NCBI RefSeq assembly: GCF_000390185.1
Contig: NZ_AQHR01000085.1
Location: 62,001-126,000 of the forward strand
Reading direction: 5' to 3'
Length of the DNA: 64,000 nucleotides
Source: Lunatimonas lonarensis
GTDB lineage: Bacteria > Bacteroidota > Bacteroidia > Cytophagales > Cyclobacteriaceae
Shown: positions 8,695 through 19,100 of the stretch, piece by piece
How positions within the stretch are numbered: the stretch's first letter is position 1
Layout of the letters: each line of letters starts with the position of its first letter
Made by a program: the position numbers and the translations under genes
Notes under the pieces: model-generated
Told to the model about the DNA's origin: nothing
Database searches by the model: none
What the model saw: only the letters and a program-made list of their open reading frames with translations

Positions 8695-9906
8695 ATGAGC
8701 ACCGTTGCTGCAAAGAAAACCGTATCTGTTGTTGAATTTTTGGAGGCTATCTTCCTCTCCGCATTGGAAGGAGACGTTCAATTCGCTGTTTGGAGAAAAC
8801 CGGGCACATCCAAAATAGAAGTCGTGTTGGATTCGAATGGAAATGCGACCCAAGTAATCCCTCACCTAGAGCAACTGCCGAGTGGCTTTATCCTCCACCC
8901 TTTTGCTGATACTAAATCCGCGTATTTTATTCCTGCCGAAACCTATTTTTCATTCGATTTAGAGGCAGATACAGCCTATGAGCTGCCCGAAAATCTCGTT
9001 AGCGGGTTCGATGAGCATTCATTCACCTCAGGTGAAACGATTCGGCAGCTCCTAAAAAAAAGGATTTCATCGGAAACGGGTGATACTAAAGAGCCAACCG
9101 CAAAGGAGGCTTTCCTCGCAATGGTAGAAGAGGCCAAGCAGGAAATACTGGTTGGGAAATTATTCAAAGTAGTGACAGCCAGAACAAAACACTGTCCCCT
9201 ACCCACCCGATTTGACCTTGTGCAGACATTTTTGGCACTATGTGCTGCCTATCCAAACTCATTTGTGAATTTTTTCCGAATCCCAGGCATCGGAACTTGG
9301 CTAGGGGCCACTCCCGAATTGTTGATCCGAACCAAAGGAAAGCTTTTTCACACGATGGCATTGGCAGGCACCCAGCGTGCCGTTGGTGATAATCCGGTAA
9401 AAAACACTGCTTGGACCCAAAAGGAAATAGAAGAACAGGCATTGGTGAGCAGATATATTGTGAGCTGCTTCAAAAAAATCCGCCTCAGAGAATACGATGA
9501 AATAGGCCCAAAGACCAGCATGGCTGGAAACCTGCTTCATTTGAAATCAGACTTTTTTGTCGATATGAAAGCTACCGGATTTCCCGAACTTGGGACAGTG
9601 ATGCTCGATTTGCTCCATCCGACATCTGCCGTTTGTGGTATGCCCAAAGAAACGGCCCACCAGTTTATCGAAACCCACGAGGGTTTTGAGCGAGGCTTCT
9701 TTGCAGGTTATCTTGGGCCGGTAAATATTGGCGGCGAAACAAGCATTTTTGTCAACCTTCGCTGTGGCCAACTGAGGGGAGACCAGGTGATCCTCTATGC
9801 AGGTGCCGGAATAACCGAAGATTCGGAACCCGAAAAAGAATGGGAGGAAACAGAAATGAAATGCGACATTATAAGGAGGTTCCTGCTTAAACCAGAACTG
9901 TCTTGA
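8695..9906 (+). CDS. menF: Isochorismate synthase
   Basis: A 403-residue chorismate-binding enzyme converting chorismate to isochorismate for menaquinone synthesis. The C-terminal two thirds carry the family signature: ATPELLIRTKGKLFHTMALA near 205-222, HPTSAVCGMPKETA near 312-325, THEGFERGFFAGYLGPV near 330-346, and LYAGAGITEDSEPEKEWEE near 368-386 with the metal-binding glutamates. The N-terminal part is divergent, as is usual. Its context, followed by menD with a 4-base overlap, favours a menaquinone rather than a siderophore role. Confidence 0.93.
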   Translation: MSTVAAKKTVSVVEFLEAIFLSALEGDVQFAVWRKPGTSKIEVVLDSNGNATQVIPHLEQLPSGFILHPFADTKSAYFIPAETYFSFDLEADTAYELPENLVSGFDEHSFTSGETIRQLLKKRISSETGDTKEPTAKEAFLAMVEEAKQEILVGKLFKVVTARTKHCPLPTRFDLVQTFLALCAAYPNSFVNFFRIPGIGTWLGATPELLIRTKGKLFHTMALAGTQRAVGDNPVKNTAWTQKEIEEQALVSRYIVSCFKKIRLREYDEIGPKTSMAGNLLHLKSDFFVDMKATGFPELGTVMLDLLHPTSAVCGMPKETAHQFIETHEGFERGFFAGYLGPVNIGGETSIFVNLRCGQLRGDQVILYAGAGITEDSEPEKEWEETEMKCDIIRRFLLKPELS

Positions 9907-11579
9907 TTCTACAGGCTATCAGTGATCTAGTAAGCATCGCTGCCCGTCATGGCATCCGAGAGGCTATTTTATCCCCGGGTTCACGGTGTGCACCCTTATC
10001 AATCGGCTTTATTAGACACCCCCAATTCCATTGCCGAACCATCTCAGATGAACGTTCTGCTGGTTTTATTGCGATGGGAATGGCCCAGCAACTGGACCGA
10101 CCGGTGGTCATGGTATGTACGAGTGGATCGGCGGCCTACAACTATGCCCCGAGTGTCGCAGAGGCCTATTTTCAACAAATCCCCTTGTTGATCCTTACCG
10201 CAGACCGTCCACCGGAATGGATAGACCAATGGGACGGACAGACCATCCGACAAGCCGGGATTTTTGGCAACCATGTTAAAAAAAGCTTTGTGTTACCCGA
10301 CTCATTCGAGCACGCCGACAAGGTATGGCATCTGCACCGGATTATAAATGAGGCAATAAACGAAGCAAACCGCTTTCCAAAAGGGCCTGTTCATGTAAAT
10401 ATCCCCCTCCGGGAACCTTTTTATCCCACAGGTGGAGAAGACGTTGATTTTTCAAGATGGGTTCAAGTGATTGACGATACGCCATCTCGCCCCATCTTTT
10501 CCAACACGCATTGGGACGGATTGGCGGCTGAATTGAACAAATTTCAGCATATTTTGATCGTACCCGGTCAGCAAAAACCTGCTCCTGAACTGAAATTGAT
10601 TTTGCAGGAAATCCACCAATCGCACCGTGCGGTTGTAATCACTGACCTAATCAGTAACCTCCAGGGAACGCAGGGTATACGGCATCCGGATTTTCTTCTC
10701 CAGACGGCTTCGGACAGGGAAGCAATAAACCCAGATCTGATCATTTCATTCGGCAAAAGCATTCTTTCCAAGGCACTGAAACAGTATCTTCGCTCTTCTG
10801 AGGCCGAACAGTGGCATCTACAATGCCAGGGATACGTTCCCGATCCCTTTCAAAGACTCAGAAAGGTACTGCCGGTAGAACCAATTGATTTTCTCACCTG
10901 GTTTCGCTCCTGTTCACATACTCCCGCCAAGGCATTTGCTTCAAAATGGAATAGCGAAGAGTCAAGAATCCGGGAAAAGCTCCCGAACGCAATGAAGATG
11001 GCTGATTTCGGAGAGTTTAAAGCGATATATCACTGCCTAGCCCATCTGCCCAGCCCATCAAAACTCCATCTGGCAAATAGCATGGCAGTCCGCTATGCGA
11101 GCTTCCTGAGCATGGTACCGGAGGACGTTGAAGTAATCGCAAACAGGGGAACCAGCGGTATAGATGGCTCCAACTCCACAGCCGTAGGGTGTGCCCTTAC
11201 CACCAAAGAACAGGTGACATTGATAACTGGAGATTTGGCGTTTTTTTACGACAGGAATGCCTTCTGGCACAATTACGACGTTCCCAATCTCCGAATCATC
11301 GTCCTAAACAACCATGCCGGAGGGATTTTCAGGTTAATAGAAGGTCCGAGCCGACTACCCGAACTAGAAGAGTTTTTCGAGACCAAACAAGCGTTAACAG
11401 CACAATCATTGGCGATGGAATTCAATTTCGAATACCTGCCTGTTCACCGGGAGGACTCCCTTTTGAATACCCTACCTGAATTCTTCCAGCATTCGATACG
11501 ACCGAAAATTATCGAGGTTTTTTCCAGTTCTCCGGAAAATGCCCGAATCATTAAGGAAATAAAAGCAGGTCTAACCTAG
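9903..11579 (+). CDS. menD: 2-succinyl-5-enolpyruvyl-6-hydroxy-3-cyclohexene-1-carboxylate synthase
   Basis: A 558-residue thiamine-diphosphate enzyme that joins isochorismate and the succinic-semialdehyde unit from 2-oxoglutarate in menaquinone synthesis. Visible motifs are SPGSRCAPLS near residue 24, the catalytic-Glu segment ISDERSAGF (E50), and GTSGIDGSNS. The diphosphate/Mg site is TGDLAFFYDRNAFW, with GD at about 443-444. The start is a TTG whose last two bases lie in the TGA stop of menF (TTGA, 9903-9906), a tight translational coupling. No later men gene follows: the next gene is the inositol oxygenase 142 bases on, so menB, menC and menE must lie elsewhere. Confidence 0.95.
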   Translation: MILQAISDLVSIAARHGIREAILSPGSRCAPLSIGFIRHPQFHCRTISDERSAGFIAMGMAQQLDRPVVMVCTSGSAAYNYAPSVAEAYFQQIPLLILTADRPPEWIDQWDGQTIRQAGIFGNHVKKSFVLPDSFEHADKVWHLHRIINEAINEANRFPKGPVHVNIPLREPFYPTGGEDVDFSRWVQVIDDTPSRPIFSNTHWDGLAAELNKFQHILIVPGQQKPAPELKLILQEIHQSHRAVVITDLISNLQGTQGIRHPDFLLQTASDREAINPDLIISFGKSILSKALKQYLRSSEAEQWHLQCQGYVPDPFQRLRKVLPVEPIDFLTWFRSCSHTPAKAFASKWNSEESRIREKLPNAMKMADFGEFKAIYHCLAHLPSPSKLHLANSMAVRYASFLSMVPEDVEVIANRGTSGIDGSNSTAVGCALTTKEQVTLITGDLAFFYDRNAFWHNYDVPNLRIIVLNNHAGGIFRLIEGPSRLPELEEFFETKQALTAQSLAMEFNFEYLPVHREDSLLNTLPEFFQHSIRPKIIEVFSSSPENARIIKEIKAGLT

Positions 11580-11721
11580 CAAACGAAACCTGGCCTAATT
11601 CAAGGGTATTGGAGTCGTGAAAATTATTCGGGACAAATTCCAAAATAGTGAGTTATTTTTTGGTAATTTTCGAAACAGAAGCGGGTTTGGCCGTTAAATG
11701 TCCTAAAAACAACCTATATCC

Positions 11722-12603
11722 ATGCAATCAAAATACACTGAAAACGAAAAAGCTCCTCTTAACAGCATTGAAGACTGGGAAGACGATCTGCTGGTTAGAT
11801 ATCCTGAGCCAAAGGAAAAGCAGGCGAAAGCCAAAGAAGACTATAGAAATTACCACGATTCTGAGCGTGTGGATACCGTGAGGGAATTTTACCGCCTGAA
11901 TCATAAATACCAGACGTATGATTTCGTGGTAGATAAAGAAAACGAATTTTTGAAGTTCGAGAAAAAGGAAATGCCTTTTTGGGATGCTGTCGCCTACCTG
12001 AATACATTGGTGGACGATTCCGACCCCGATATTAATCTTGACCAGCTTCAGCATCTTCTTCAAACGTCGGAGGCGATTCGAGCAGATGGCCATCCTGACT
12101 GGTTTGTATTGACCGGATTTATTCATGACCTGGGCAAAGTGTTGTGCCTGTTTGGAGAGCCGCAATGGGCGGTAGTGGGAGACACCTTCCCGGTAGGCTG
12201 TAAGCACGCTGACGCCATTGTCTACCCTGAGTTTTTTTCCGACAACCCGGATTCAAACGACGAGCGGTATAACTCCAAATACGGGGTCTATGCCCCCAAC
12301 TGTGGGCTTGATCAAGTGAAAATGTCCTGGGGCCACGATGAATACATGTACCAGATGATGAAGGACTACCTTCCTGAACCTGCCCTTTACATGATCAGGT
12401 ACCATTCCTTTTATGCCCAACATAGGGAAAACGCCTACGACCATTTACTAAATGACCATGACCGCGAGATGTTCAAGTGGGTTGAAAAATTCAATCCGTA
12501 CGATCTCTATTCGAAGGTTCCCGTTCCACCCGATGCCAAGGCATTAAGACCGTATTACGAAGATCTGGTAGCCAAATACCTTCCGGCTACGTTGAAGTTT
12601 TGA
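11722..12603 (+). CDS. Inositol oxygenase (MIOX)
   Basis: A 293-residue protein matching myo-inositol oxygenase, which cleaves myo-inositol to D-glucuronate with a mixed-valent di-iron centre. All six expected iron ligands are recognisable: H124 (DGHPDW), H135-D136 (IHDLGKV), H205 (WGHDEY), H228 (RYHSFY) and D261 (NPYDLYSK). The substrate-binding region GDTFPVGC is also present. The family is common in eukaryotes and patchy in bacteria, including some Bacteroidota. A terminator follows, then a sodium:solute symporter on the same strand, so uptake and oxidation of inositol may be linked. No uronate catabolism gene is adjacent. Confidence 0.93.
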   Translation: MQSKYTENEKAPLNSIEDWEDDLLVRYPEPKEKQAKAKEDYRNYHDSERVDTVREFYRLNHKYQTYDFVVDKENEFLKFEKKEMPFWDAVAYLNTLVDDSDPDINLDQLQHLLQTSEAIRADGHPDWFVLTGFIHDLGKVLCLFGEPQWAVVGDTFPVGCKHADAIVYPEFFSDNPDSNDERYNSKYGVYAPNCGLDQVKMSWGHDEYMYQMMKDYLPEPALYMIRYHSFYAQHRENAYDHLLNDHDREMFKWVEKFNPYDLYSKVPVPPDAKALRPYYEDLVAKYLPATLKF

Positions 12604-12663
12604 TTTAGGATCCGTATTACCCCATGGGGTTATTTGAATTCTTCCAATCAACAACCAATACCT

Positions 12664-12704
12664 TTCCCCAAAGCGGTGCTGACCAGCCTCTTTGGGGAAT
12701 TTTA
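12664..12704 (+). terminator. Rho-independent terminator after the inositol oxygenase gene
   Basis: A perfect 10-bp stem (TTCCCCAAAG at 12664-12673 with CTTTGGGGAA at 12690-12699) has a 16-base loop and is followed by TTTTA. A short ACCCCATGGGGT palindrome lies about 40 bases upstream. It separates the oxygenase from the symporter, which therefore probably has its own promoter or depends on read-through. Confidence 0.72.
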
Positions 12705-12725
12705 TAACCTAACCACCGTCCATTC

Positions 12726-14300
12726 ATGCTTACCGTTCTATCTTTTTTGGGGTTTACCCTGTTTGTGGCATTTTTCTCTTGGTACAAGCTTAGGAAAGAC
12801 GATATTAGCTCACGGGATGGGTACTTTCTTGGCGGCAGGACACTGACTGGAGGCGTGATCGCCGGGTCTATGATTCTTACCAATATTTCGACAGAGCACC
12901 TTATTGGAATGAATGGCTCTGCCTATAAAAACGGCATGATCATCATCGCTTGGGAGGTAACCTCGGCCATTGCATTGGTGATCGCAGCACTCTATTTTTT
13001 GCCCATCTACCTGCGAATGGGACTCACCACGATTCCGCAATACCTGGAATCTCGATACGATGCAAGTACAAAGGCCATAGTGGCATTTCTGCTTATGTTG
13101 TCGTTTGTCGTAACCCTACTCCCGATTGTACTATATACAGGGGCGATCAATTTGGAGAGCATCTTTAATGTTTCCGAAGTTTTGGGTGTTTCGAAAGGTG
13201 AGGGAATATGGATCACGGTAGCCGTCATCGGGGTGATCGGTTCAATTTATGCCATCTTTGGTGGATTGAAAGCCGTGGCTCTTTCCGATTCGGTCAATGC
13301 CATTGGCCTGGTCATTGGCGGACTCATGGTACCGGTTTTTGCACTTTGGGACATTGGGGATGGAAATCTGATCCTAGGCATGCAAAAGGTCTACGAGGTA
13401 GTACCGGAAAAATTCAATGTTATCGGTTCCGAAGATTCCGTGCTGCCGTTTAGCACCCTTTTTACCGGATTGATGATAAACCAAATTTATTTTTGGGGAA
13501 TGAACCAAACCATCATTCAAAGAGCGCTTGGCGCAAAGAATATGGCCGAGGCTCAAAAAGGCCTGCTTTTTACCGGTATCTTTAAGATACTCATTCCATT
13601 GATTATCGTGTTGCCGGGAATCATTGCGTTCTATTATTATGGCAACCAATACTACGATGATCAGGATTTTATCTACCCAATATTGTTGGCCAAAGTCCTC
13701 CCGATAAGTCTTACCGGATTTTTTGCCGCAGTTGTATTGGGTGCCATATTGAGTACGTTCAACAGCGTGCTAAACTCTGCCGCCACCATCTTCAGTCTGG
13801 ACATCTTCAAAAAATTCATTTCCCCTTCTGCCTCTGACAGAACGTTGGTACGGGTGGGTCGCAGCAGCTCCATTATCTTGGCCGTTACCTCCATATTCGT
13901 TGCTCCCCTAGTCGGAAATGCTCCAGAAGGATTGTATCAATTGATGCAACAACTCAACGGCATCTTTTTTATACCGATAGCCTCTATTCTGATCGCCGGA
14001 TTCTTCATACCAAAGATTTCTGCCACAGGCGCCAAAGTAGGGTTAACCCTGGGGCTTTCCTTCTATTTGCTCACTACTTTTATCTTGGAAATCAACATTC
14101 ATTTCATTCATATCTGGGGGATAGAGTTTGTAATCAATATGGTCGCGATGTACTTGGTAAGTATGAAATACCCGGCGACTATCGCCCCCATGCGGATGAA
14201 CCAAGCCCAACTGGATCTTAAAGAGTGGAAATACGCAAAACCTCTCGCAATTGTTTTGGTAGCCTGTGTCGTTTTGATTTATGTTTGGCTGGCTCAATAA
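12726..14300 (+). CDS. Sodium:solute symporter (SSS family), candidate inositol or sugar transporter
   Basis: A 524-residue membrane protein with about 13-14 hydrophobic helices. Features of the SLC5/SSS family are the YFLGGRTLTGGVIAGSMI region near residue 33, IPQYLESRYDAST near 100-112, and FFAAVVLGAILSTFNSVLNS near 335-354, the conserved sodium-site helix with its serine cluster. A motif MNQTIIQRALGAKNMAEAQK follows the loop near 259-278, as in sugar-transporting members. Because it lies just after the inositol oxygenase gene, myo-inositol is a plausible substrate, but that is inferred from context only. Confidence 0.88.
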   Translation: MLTVLSFLGFTLFVAFFSWYKLRKDDISSRDGYFLGGRTLTGGVIAGSMILTNISTEHLIGMNGSAYKNGMIIIAWEVTSAIALVIAALYFLPIYLRMGLTTIPQYLESRYDASTKAIVAFLLMLSFVVTLLPIVLYTGAINLESIFNVSEVLGVSKGEGIWITVAVIGVIGSIYAIFGGLKAVALSDSVNAIGLVIGGLMVPVFALWDIGDGNLILGMQKVYEVVPEKFNVIGSEDSVLPFSTLFTGLMINQIYFWGMNQTIIQRALGAKNMAEAQKGLLFTGIFKILIPLIIVLPGIIAFYYYGNQYYDDQDFIYPILLAKVLPISLTGFFAAVVLGAILSTFNSVLNSAATIFSLDIFKKFISPSASDRTLVRVGRSSSIILAVTSIFVAPLVGNAPEGLYQLMQQLNGIFFIPIASILIAGFFIPKISATGAKVGLTLGLSFYLLTTFILEINIHFIHIWGIEFVINMVAMYLVSMKYPATIAPMRMNQAQLDLKEWKYAKPLAIVLVACVVLIYVWLAQ

Positions 14301-14401
14301 TTTTTTGTTGGAAATGAAACTAAATATGGCCAAAAACTATTTTAAGTAACAAATGCATATTTATAACAGCCATTGATTAATTTTGCATTTTAATCAATAA
14401 A

Positions 14402-14761
14402 ATGAAACGTTTGATTCCGTTTTTTTATAAAAATATCCTGACCAATTTTTTGGCGGCATTTCTTGTTTGCCTTTCCATTGCCGATGGAGAAGAAGCTGAG
14501 CATGAAATCATTCATTTTGATTTCCAAGTTTCAGAGGTTGAATATGACTACGTTGACTTCCCCGTTTCTCTAATCAGGAACAATACAGTCAGTTTTTCCA
14601 GTCTCCAGCGAATCGCTGAGGTAGCTTTCTTTTCGGTTGATTTCAGGCCAAGATCCCTGTACCTGCTTTCCGAGGCAACCCTCAACCAATTAAGTCATAA
14701 TTTATTACATCCTTTAATTTCTAACCTTGTAAAGGTAGTCATTTGTAAGAACGCTCCCTGA
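14402..14761 (+). CDS. Small exported protein of unknown function upstream of an RND pump
   Basis: Not recognised. The 119-residue product has an N-terminal hydrophobic stretch (about residues 8-26, FYKNILTNFLAAFLVCLSI) consistent with a signal peptide or anchor. An acidic stretch follows (DGEEAEHEIIHFDFQVSEVE), then a short basic, Leu-rich end. A TAATTTTG -7-like box lies at 14378-14385, 16 bases before the ATG, supporting transcription, although no -33 TTG is correctly spaced. It precedes the RND adaptor gene by 162 bases on the same strand. Short exported proteins often lead metal-efflux RND operons in Bacteroidota, but this one is not strikingly metal-ligand rich. Confidence 0.5.
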   Translation: MKRLIPFFYKNILTNFLAAFLVCLSIADGEEAEHEIIHFDFQVSEVEYDYVDFPVSLIRNNTVSFSSLQRIAEVAFFSVDFRPRSLYLLSEATLNQLSHNLLHPLISNLVKVVICKNAP

Positions 14762-14923
14762 TCCCTTTTTGATTTTTGCTGTTGAATGTATAGCCTGGGC
14801 TTGCCGGAATCCCAAAATAGGAATTCTATCGTTGCTGCCTATCAGCGAATCCCATTTTGACAGCAATCGGGCTTTTTAGTTGATCATCTCACAAACTCAT
14901 CGAGTTTCTTACTCATTCTACCT

Positions 14924-16171
14924 ATGAAAAATTGCAATTCCCTATTAGGAACAATGGCATTAGTCCGTTCCTTTCAATTTATCCTTTTCCTGTCGCTTTC
15001 CGCTGGAATACTGTTTAGTGCCTGCAGTGCGGGGAACAGCAAGAACAATACAGAAAATAAACGACTGGAAGTACCGGTTCTGTCGCTGGATCAGATGACC
15101 ATCGAGATTCCTCAAACCTATGTTGCCGACATTCAAGCACGCCAATTTGTAGAAGTTCGTTCGAAAATCGAGGGCTTTGTCGAAAAGATCTACGTAGATG
15201 AAGGCCAAATCGTAAAGAAGGATCAGCCGCTATTTCAGCTAAGCTCTACCGAATACAGCGAACTGGTCAATTCGGCCACTGCCAAACTCATGCAAGCCAA
15301 AGCAGAGGAAAAAGGAGCTTCGTTAGAGGTTGCGAGGCTAAAAATATTGGTTGAAAAAAACATATTTTCTTCCTCTGAACTGGAGCTGGCCCAATCCAAA
15401 TTGGATATGGCGCGTTCGGCCATCATGGAATCCGAGGCCATGCTAAAAAACGCCCGCTTGGGTTTATCCTATACAACGATTCGGGCACCCTTTGACGGGA
15501 TGGTGGATAGAATACCCTATAAAACCGGCAGCTTGGTCAACAGTGGAGACCTATTGACCAATATCACGGACATTCACGAGATTTTCGCCTATTACAAGAT
15601 TACGGAAAACGAATATTTGGAATATATGCGGGGTCGAATCGATAAGGAAAATTTCAAAAAAGAATCAAAGCAGAACCTCAAGCATGCCCTGGAAGAAACA
15701 CTTGAAGAAGAGAAAGAGGAAATCACGCTGATTCTATCCGATGGTCAGACCTATCAGCATACCGGCGAGCTGGAAACGATGGAGGCTGATTTTGAAAAAG
15801 GAACAGGGTCTATTGCGCTCAGGGTCAGATTTCCTAATCCGGATGGATTGCTAAAGCACGGTGCAAGTGGAAAGGTTCAAATGACCAAGCCATTGGAAAA
15901 CATCTACCTGATACCTCAGAAGGCCACATTTGAGATTCAGGACTACACGTATATCTATTTGGTCGGACCGGACAACAATGCACAAATCAGGAGTTTTAGG
16001 CCAAAGGGAAGATATGGTTTATTCTATATATCCGATGATTTCAAAGTAGGAGATAGGGTGGTACTGGAGGGCATTCAGCTACTCAAAGATGGCGTGGCGA
16101 TCAAACCAAGAGAAACCGGCGCAGAGGAGGTATACGGCTCATTGGAGACTCTTGCCCAAACATCATTCTAA
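14924..16171 (+). CDS. RND efflux periplasmic adaptor lipoprotein (AcrA/MexA type)
   Basis: A 415-residue membrane-fusion protein. The N-terminus is a lipoprotein signal with lipobox LFSAC (Cys34, or Cys24 if translation begins at the second Met at 14954). A lipoyl-like half motif (VRSKIEGFVEKIYVDEGQIV) follows, then a helical hairpin of about 70 residues with alternating Ala/Lys/Glu. The second lipoyl half is YTTIRAPFDGMVDRIPYKTG near 187-206, followed by a beta-barrel domain. An unusual Glu/Lys-rich insertion (about 245-270, ALEETLEEEKEEITLI) extends the barrel region. It is the first gene of a three-gene tripartite pump, 28 bases before the permease. Confidence 0.92.
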   Translation: MKNCNSLLGTMALVRSFQFILFLSLSAGILFSACSAGNSKNNTENKRLEVPVLSLDQMTIEIPQTYVADIQARQFVEVRSKIEGFVEKIYVDEGQIVKKDQPLFQLSSTEYSELVNSATAKLMQAKAEEKGASLEVARLKILVEKNIFSSSELELAQSKLDMARSAIMESEAMLKNARLGLSYTTIRAPFDGMVDRIPYKTGSLVNSGDLLTNITDIHEIFAYYKITENEYLEYMRGRIDKENFKKESKQNLKHALEETLEEEKEEITLILSDGQTYQHTGELETMEADFEKGTGSIALRVRFPNPDGLLKHGASGKVQMTKPLENIYLIPQKATFEIQDYTYIYLVGPDNNAQIRSFRPKGRYGLFYISDDFKVGDRVVLEGIQLLKDGVAIKPRETGAEEVYGSLETLAQTSF

Positions 16172-16199
16172 CCAGGATCATTTCTAATCTTTACATCCG

Positions 16200-19100
16200 A
16201 TGTTTGATATATTTATCAAAAGACCTATTCTGTCCACAGTAATCTCTGTATTGATTACCCTTCTAGGACTGCTGGCGTTGATATCGCTTCCGGTGACACA
16301 GTTTCCAGAGATTGTACCGCCTTCTGTAACCGTTACCGCCAAATATACAGGAGCAAATGCCGACGTATTGACGAAGGCGGTCGCTACGCCCATCGAACGG
16401 GCCATAAACGGTGTACCCAACATGACCTACATGACCTCGGTAAATACCAATGAGGGCGTGTCCCTGATCACCGTATATTTTCAGGTAGGCACAGATCCCG
16501 ACCAAGCCGCGGTCAATGTGCAAAACCGGGTCTCCACCGTACTCGATGAGCTGCCCGAAGAGGTAATACGTGCGGGCGTGCAGACAGAAAAGGAAGTGAA
16601 CTCCATGTTGCTGTACCTCAACCTGATGACGACCGACACTACGCAAGATGAGCGGTTCGTATACAATTTCGCCGACATCAATATCCTGCCCGAGCTAAAA
16701 CGGATAGACGGGGTTGGATTTGCGCAGATCATGGGTTTCAGGGATTACTCCATGCGAATTTGGCTAAAGCCCGACCGCTTGGTTGCGTACGGACTCACTC
16801 CCCTTGACGTAAACGCCGCTATCCGCAGCCAAAACGTAGAAGCTGCTCCCGGCAAATCCGGCATCAGTTCCGACCGGGAACCTCAAGCGCTTCAGTACGT
16901 GCTTAAGTATACCGGCAAATTCAACACCGAGGAAGAATACGAAAATATTACCCTAAAGGCACTTCCCGACGGTTCTTTGCTGAAGCTACGAGACGTGGCA
17001 GATGTTGAATTCGGATCTCAGGAGTACAGCATGGTGTCCACCACCGATGGGAGGCCGTCAGCGTCCATCATGATCAAACAGCGGCCAGGATCCAACGCCA
17101 GGGAAGTTATCCAACATATCAAGGATAAAATGGAGGAGTTGGAAGGCACTTCCTTTCCGCCCGGTATGGAGTACAACGTATCCTATGACGTTTCCCGCTT
17201 TTTGGACGCCTCTATATATGAGGTAGTAAAAACCCTTATTGAAGCGTTTTTCTTGGTATCCCTCGTTGTTTTCATTTTCCTACAGGACTTTAGGTCTACC
17301 CTTATTCCGGCGATCGCCGTGCCGGTATCGTTGATCGGCACCTTCTTTTTCATGAATCTGTTCGGTTTTTCGCTAAACCTCCTCACGCTGTTCGCGATGG
17401 TTTTGGCCATCGGTATCGTGGTCGACAACGCCATAGTCGTGGTAGAGGCGGTTCACGTGAAAATGCACAAGGAGGGCCTAAACGCTAAAGACGCCACGTT
17501 TGCAGCCATGAAGGAAATCGGTGGTGCCATTATCGCCATCACGTTGGTTATGTCCGCGGTATTTGTGCCCGCCGGGTTTATGACCGGGCCGGTTGGGATT
17601 TTCTACCGACAGTTCTCACTGACCTTAGCTATCGCCATTGTTATTTCTGGTATCAATGCACTGACCCTATCCCCTGCCCTATGCAGTCTGTTACTGAAGC
17701 CTGTACACCATGAAGGAAAAAAAGGATTGTTAAGCCGGTTTTTTACCGGATTTAACGAAAGGTACGACCGCTTTTCAGAGAAGTATGGCCGTTTTATCGG
17801 CGGCACGGCCGGACGCAAATCCCTAACCTTCGGCCTGCTGATAATTTTCTTTCTACTCACATTCGGAGCGGCAAGTATTCTCCCCACCGGGTTCATTCCC
17901 AATGAAGACCAAGGCATGGTTTACGTAAGCGTAACCACTCCTCCGGGATCTACCGTGGAGCGTACACAGCAGATCATGGACGATATCCAAGCTGCCCTAT
18001 TGCCCTTTGAGGAAGTGGAAACCATATCGACCCTCTCCGGATTCAGTCTGCTGACGGAGACTGCGGGAGCTTCCTTTGGCATGGGGATGATCAACTTGGT
18101 TGGCTGGAGCGAAAGAGATCAAGGGGTAAATGAGCTGATTTCAAAATACCAAGAACGTACCTCCCACATTACCGGTGCTGAGATCCAATTTTTTGCCCCC
18201 CCGCCGGTTCCTGGATTCGGAAATGCCTCAGGATTCGAGTTGAGGCTTCAGGACAAGACGGGAGGATCCTTGGATCGAACCTCAGAAACCATCTCGGATT
18301 TCCTCGAAGCGTTAAATCAACGCCCTGAACTTAAGGAGGTTTTTACAAACTTCGACGCTAGTTTTCCTCAATACCTATTACGTGTGGACCACGATAAAGC
18401 CGCAAAACTGGGAGTGGCGGTGGATGAGGCGATGGATGTCCTTCAGAGCTATATTGGGAGTTTCTATTCGTCCAACTTCATCCGCTATGGACAGATGTAC
18501 AAAGTGATGATTCAAGCACTCCCAGAATACCGCACCAACCCTGAGTCCCTACTTCGGATGTACACCAAAAACAATCAGGGTGAAATGGTACCCTACTCCA
18601 ACTTCGTGACCATGGAGCGGGTATACGGACCTGAACAAATTGGCCGGTACAACATGTTCCTTTCGGCGATGATCAATGGTGACGCAAGCGATGGCTATTC
18701 CAGCGGGGATGCCATTCAGGCGGTAGAGGAAACCGCCTTGGCTGTACTGCCCAGAGGCTTTGACATCGAGTGGTCCGGGATTACCAGAGAGCAGATTGAT
18801 TCCGGAAACCAGGCCATTTACATCTTCCTGATATGCCTGATATTCGTCTATCTTTTATTGGCTGCCCAATATGAAAGCTACCTGTTGCCATTCCCAGTAA
18901 TTCTTTCACTCCCCGCGGGGGTATTTGGCTCCTTTTTGTTGTTGAAGTTGACCGGATTGGAGAATAATATCTACGCACAGGTTTCATTGATTATGCTGAT
19001 CGGATTATTGGGAAAAAACGCCATTCTGATCATTGAAATTGCGGTGCAGTCGCGACAAAAAGGGTTGGGTATTTTGGAATCGGCGGTAAACGGTGCGGTA

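Noticed and set aside
11648-11881. Plus-strand frame overlapping the inositol oxygenase start
   Set aside because: Out of phase with the inositol oxygenase and without a domain; the oxygenase start at 11722 is well supported.
14762-14923. Possible terminator or RNA before the RND adaptor gene
   Set aside because: GC-rich words occur, but no stem of good length is followed by a T tract.
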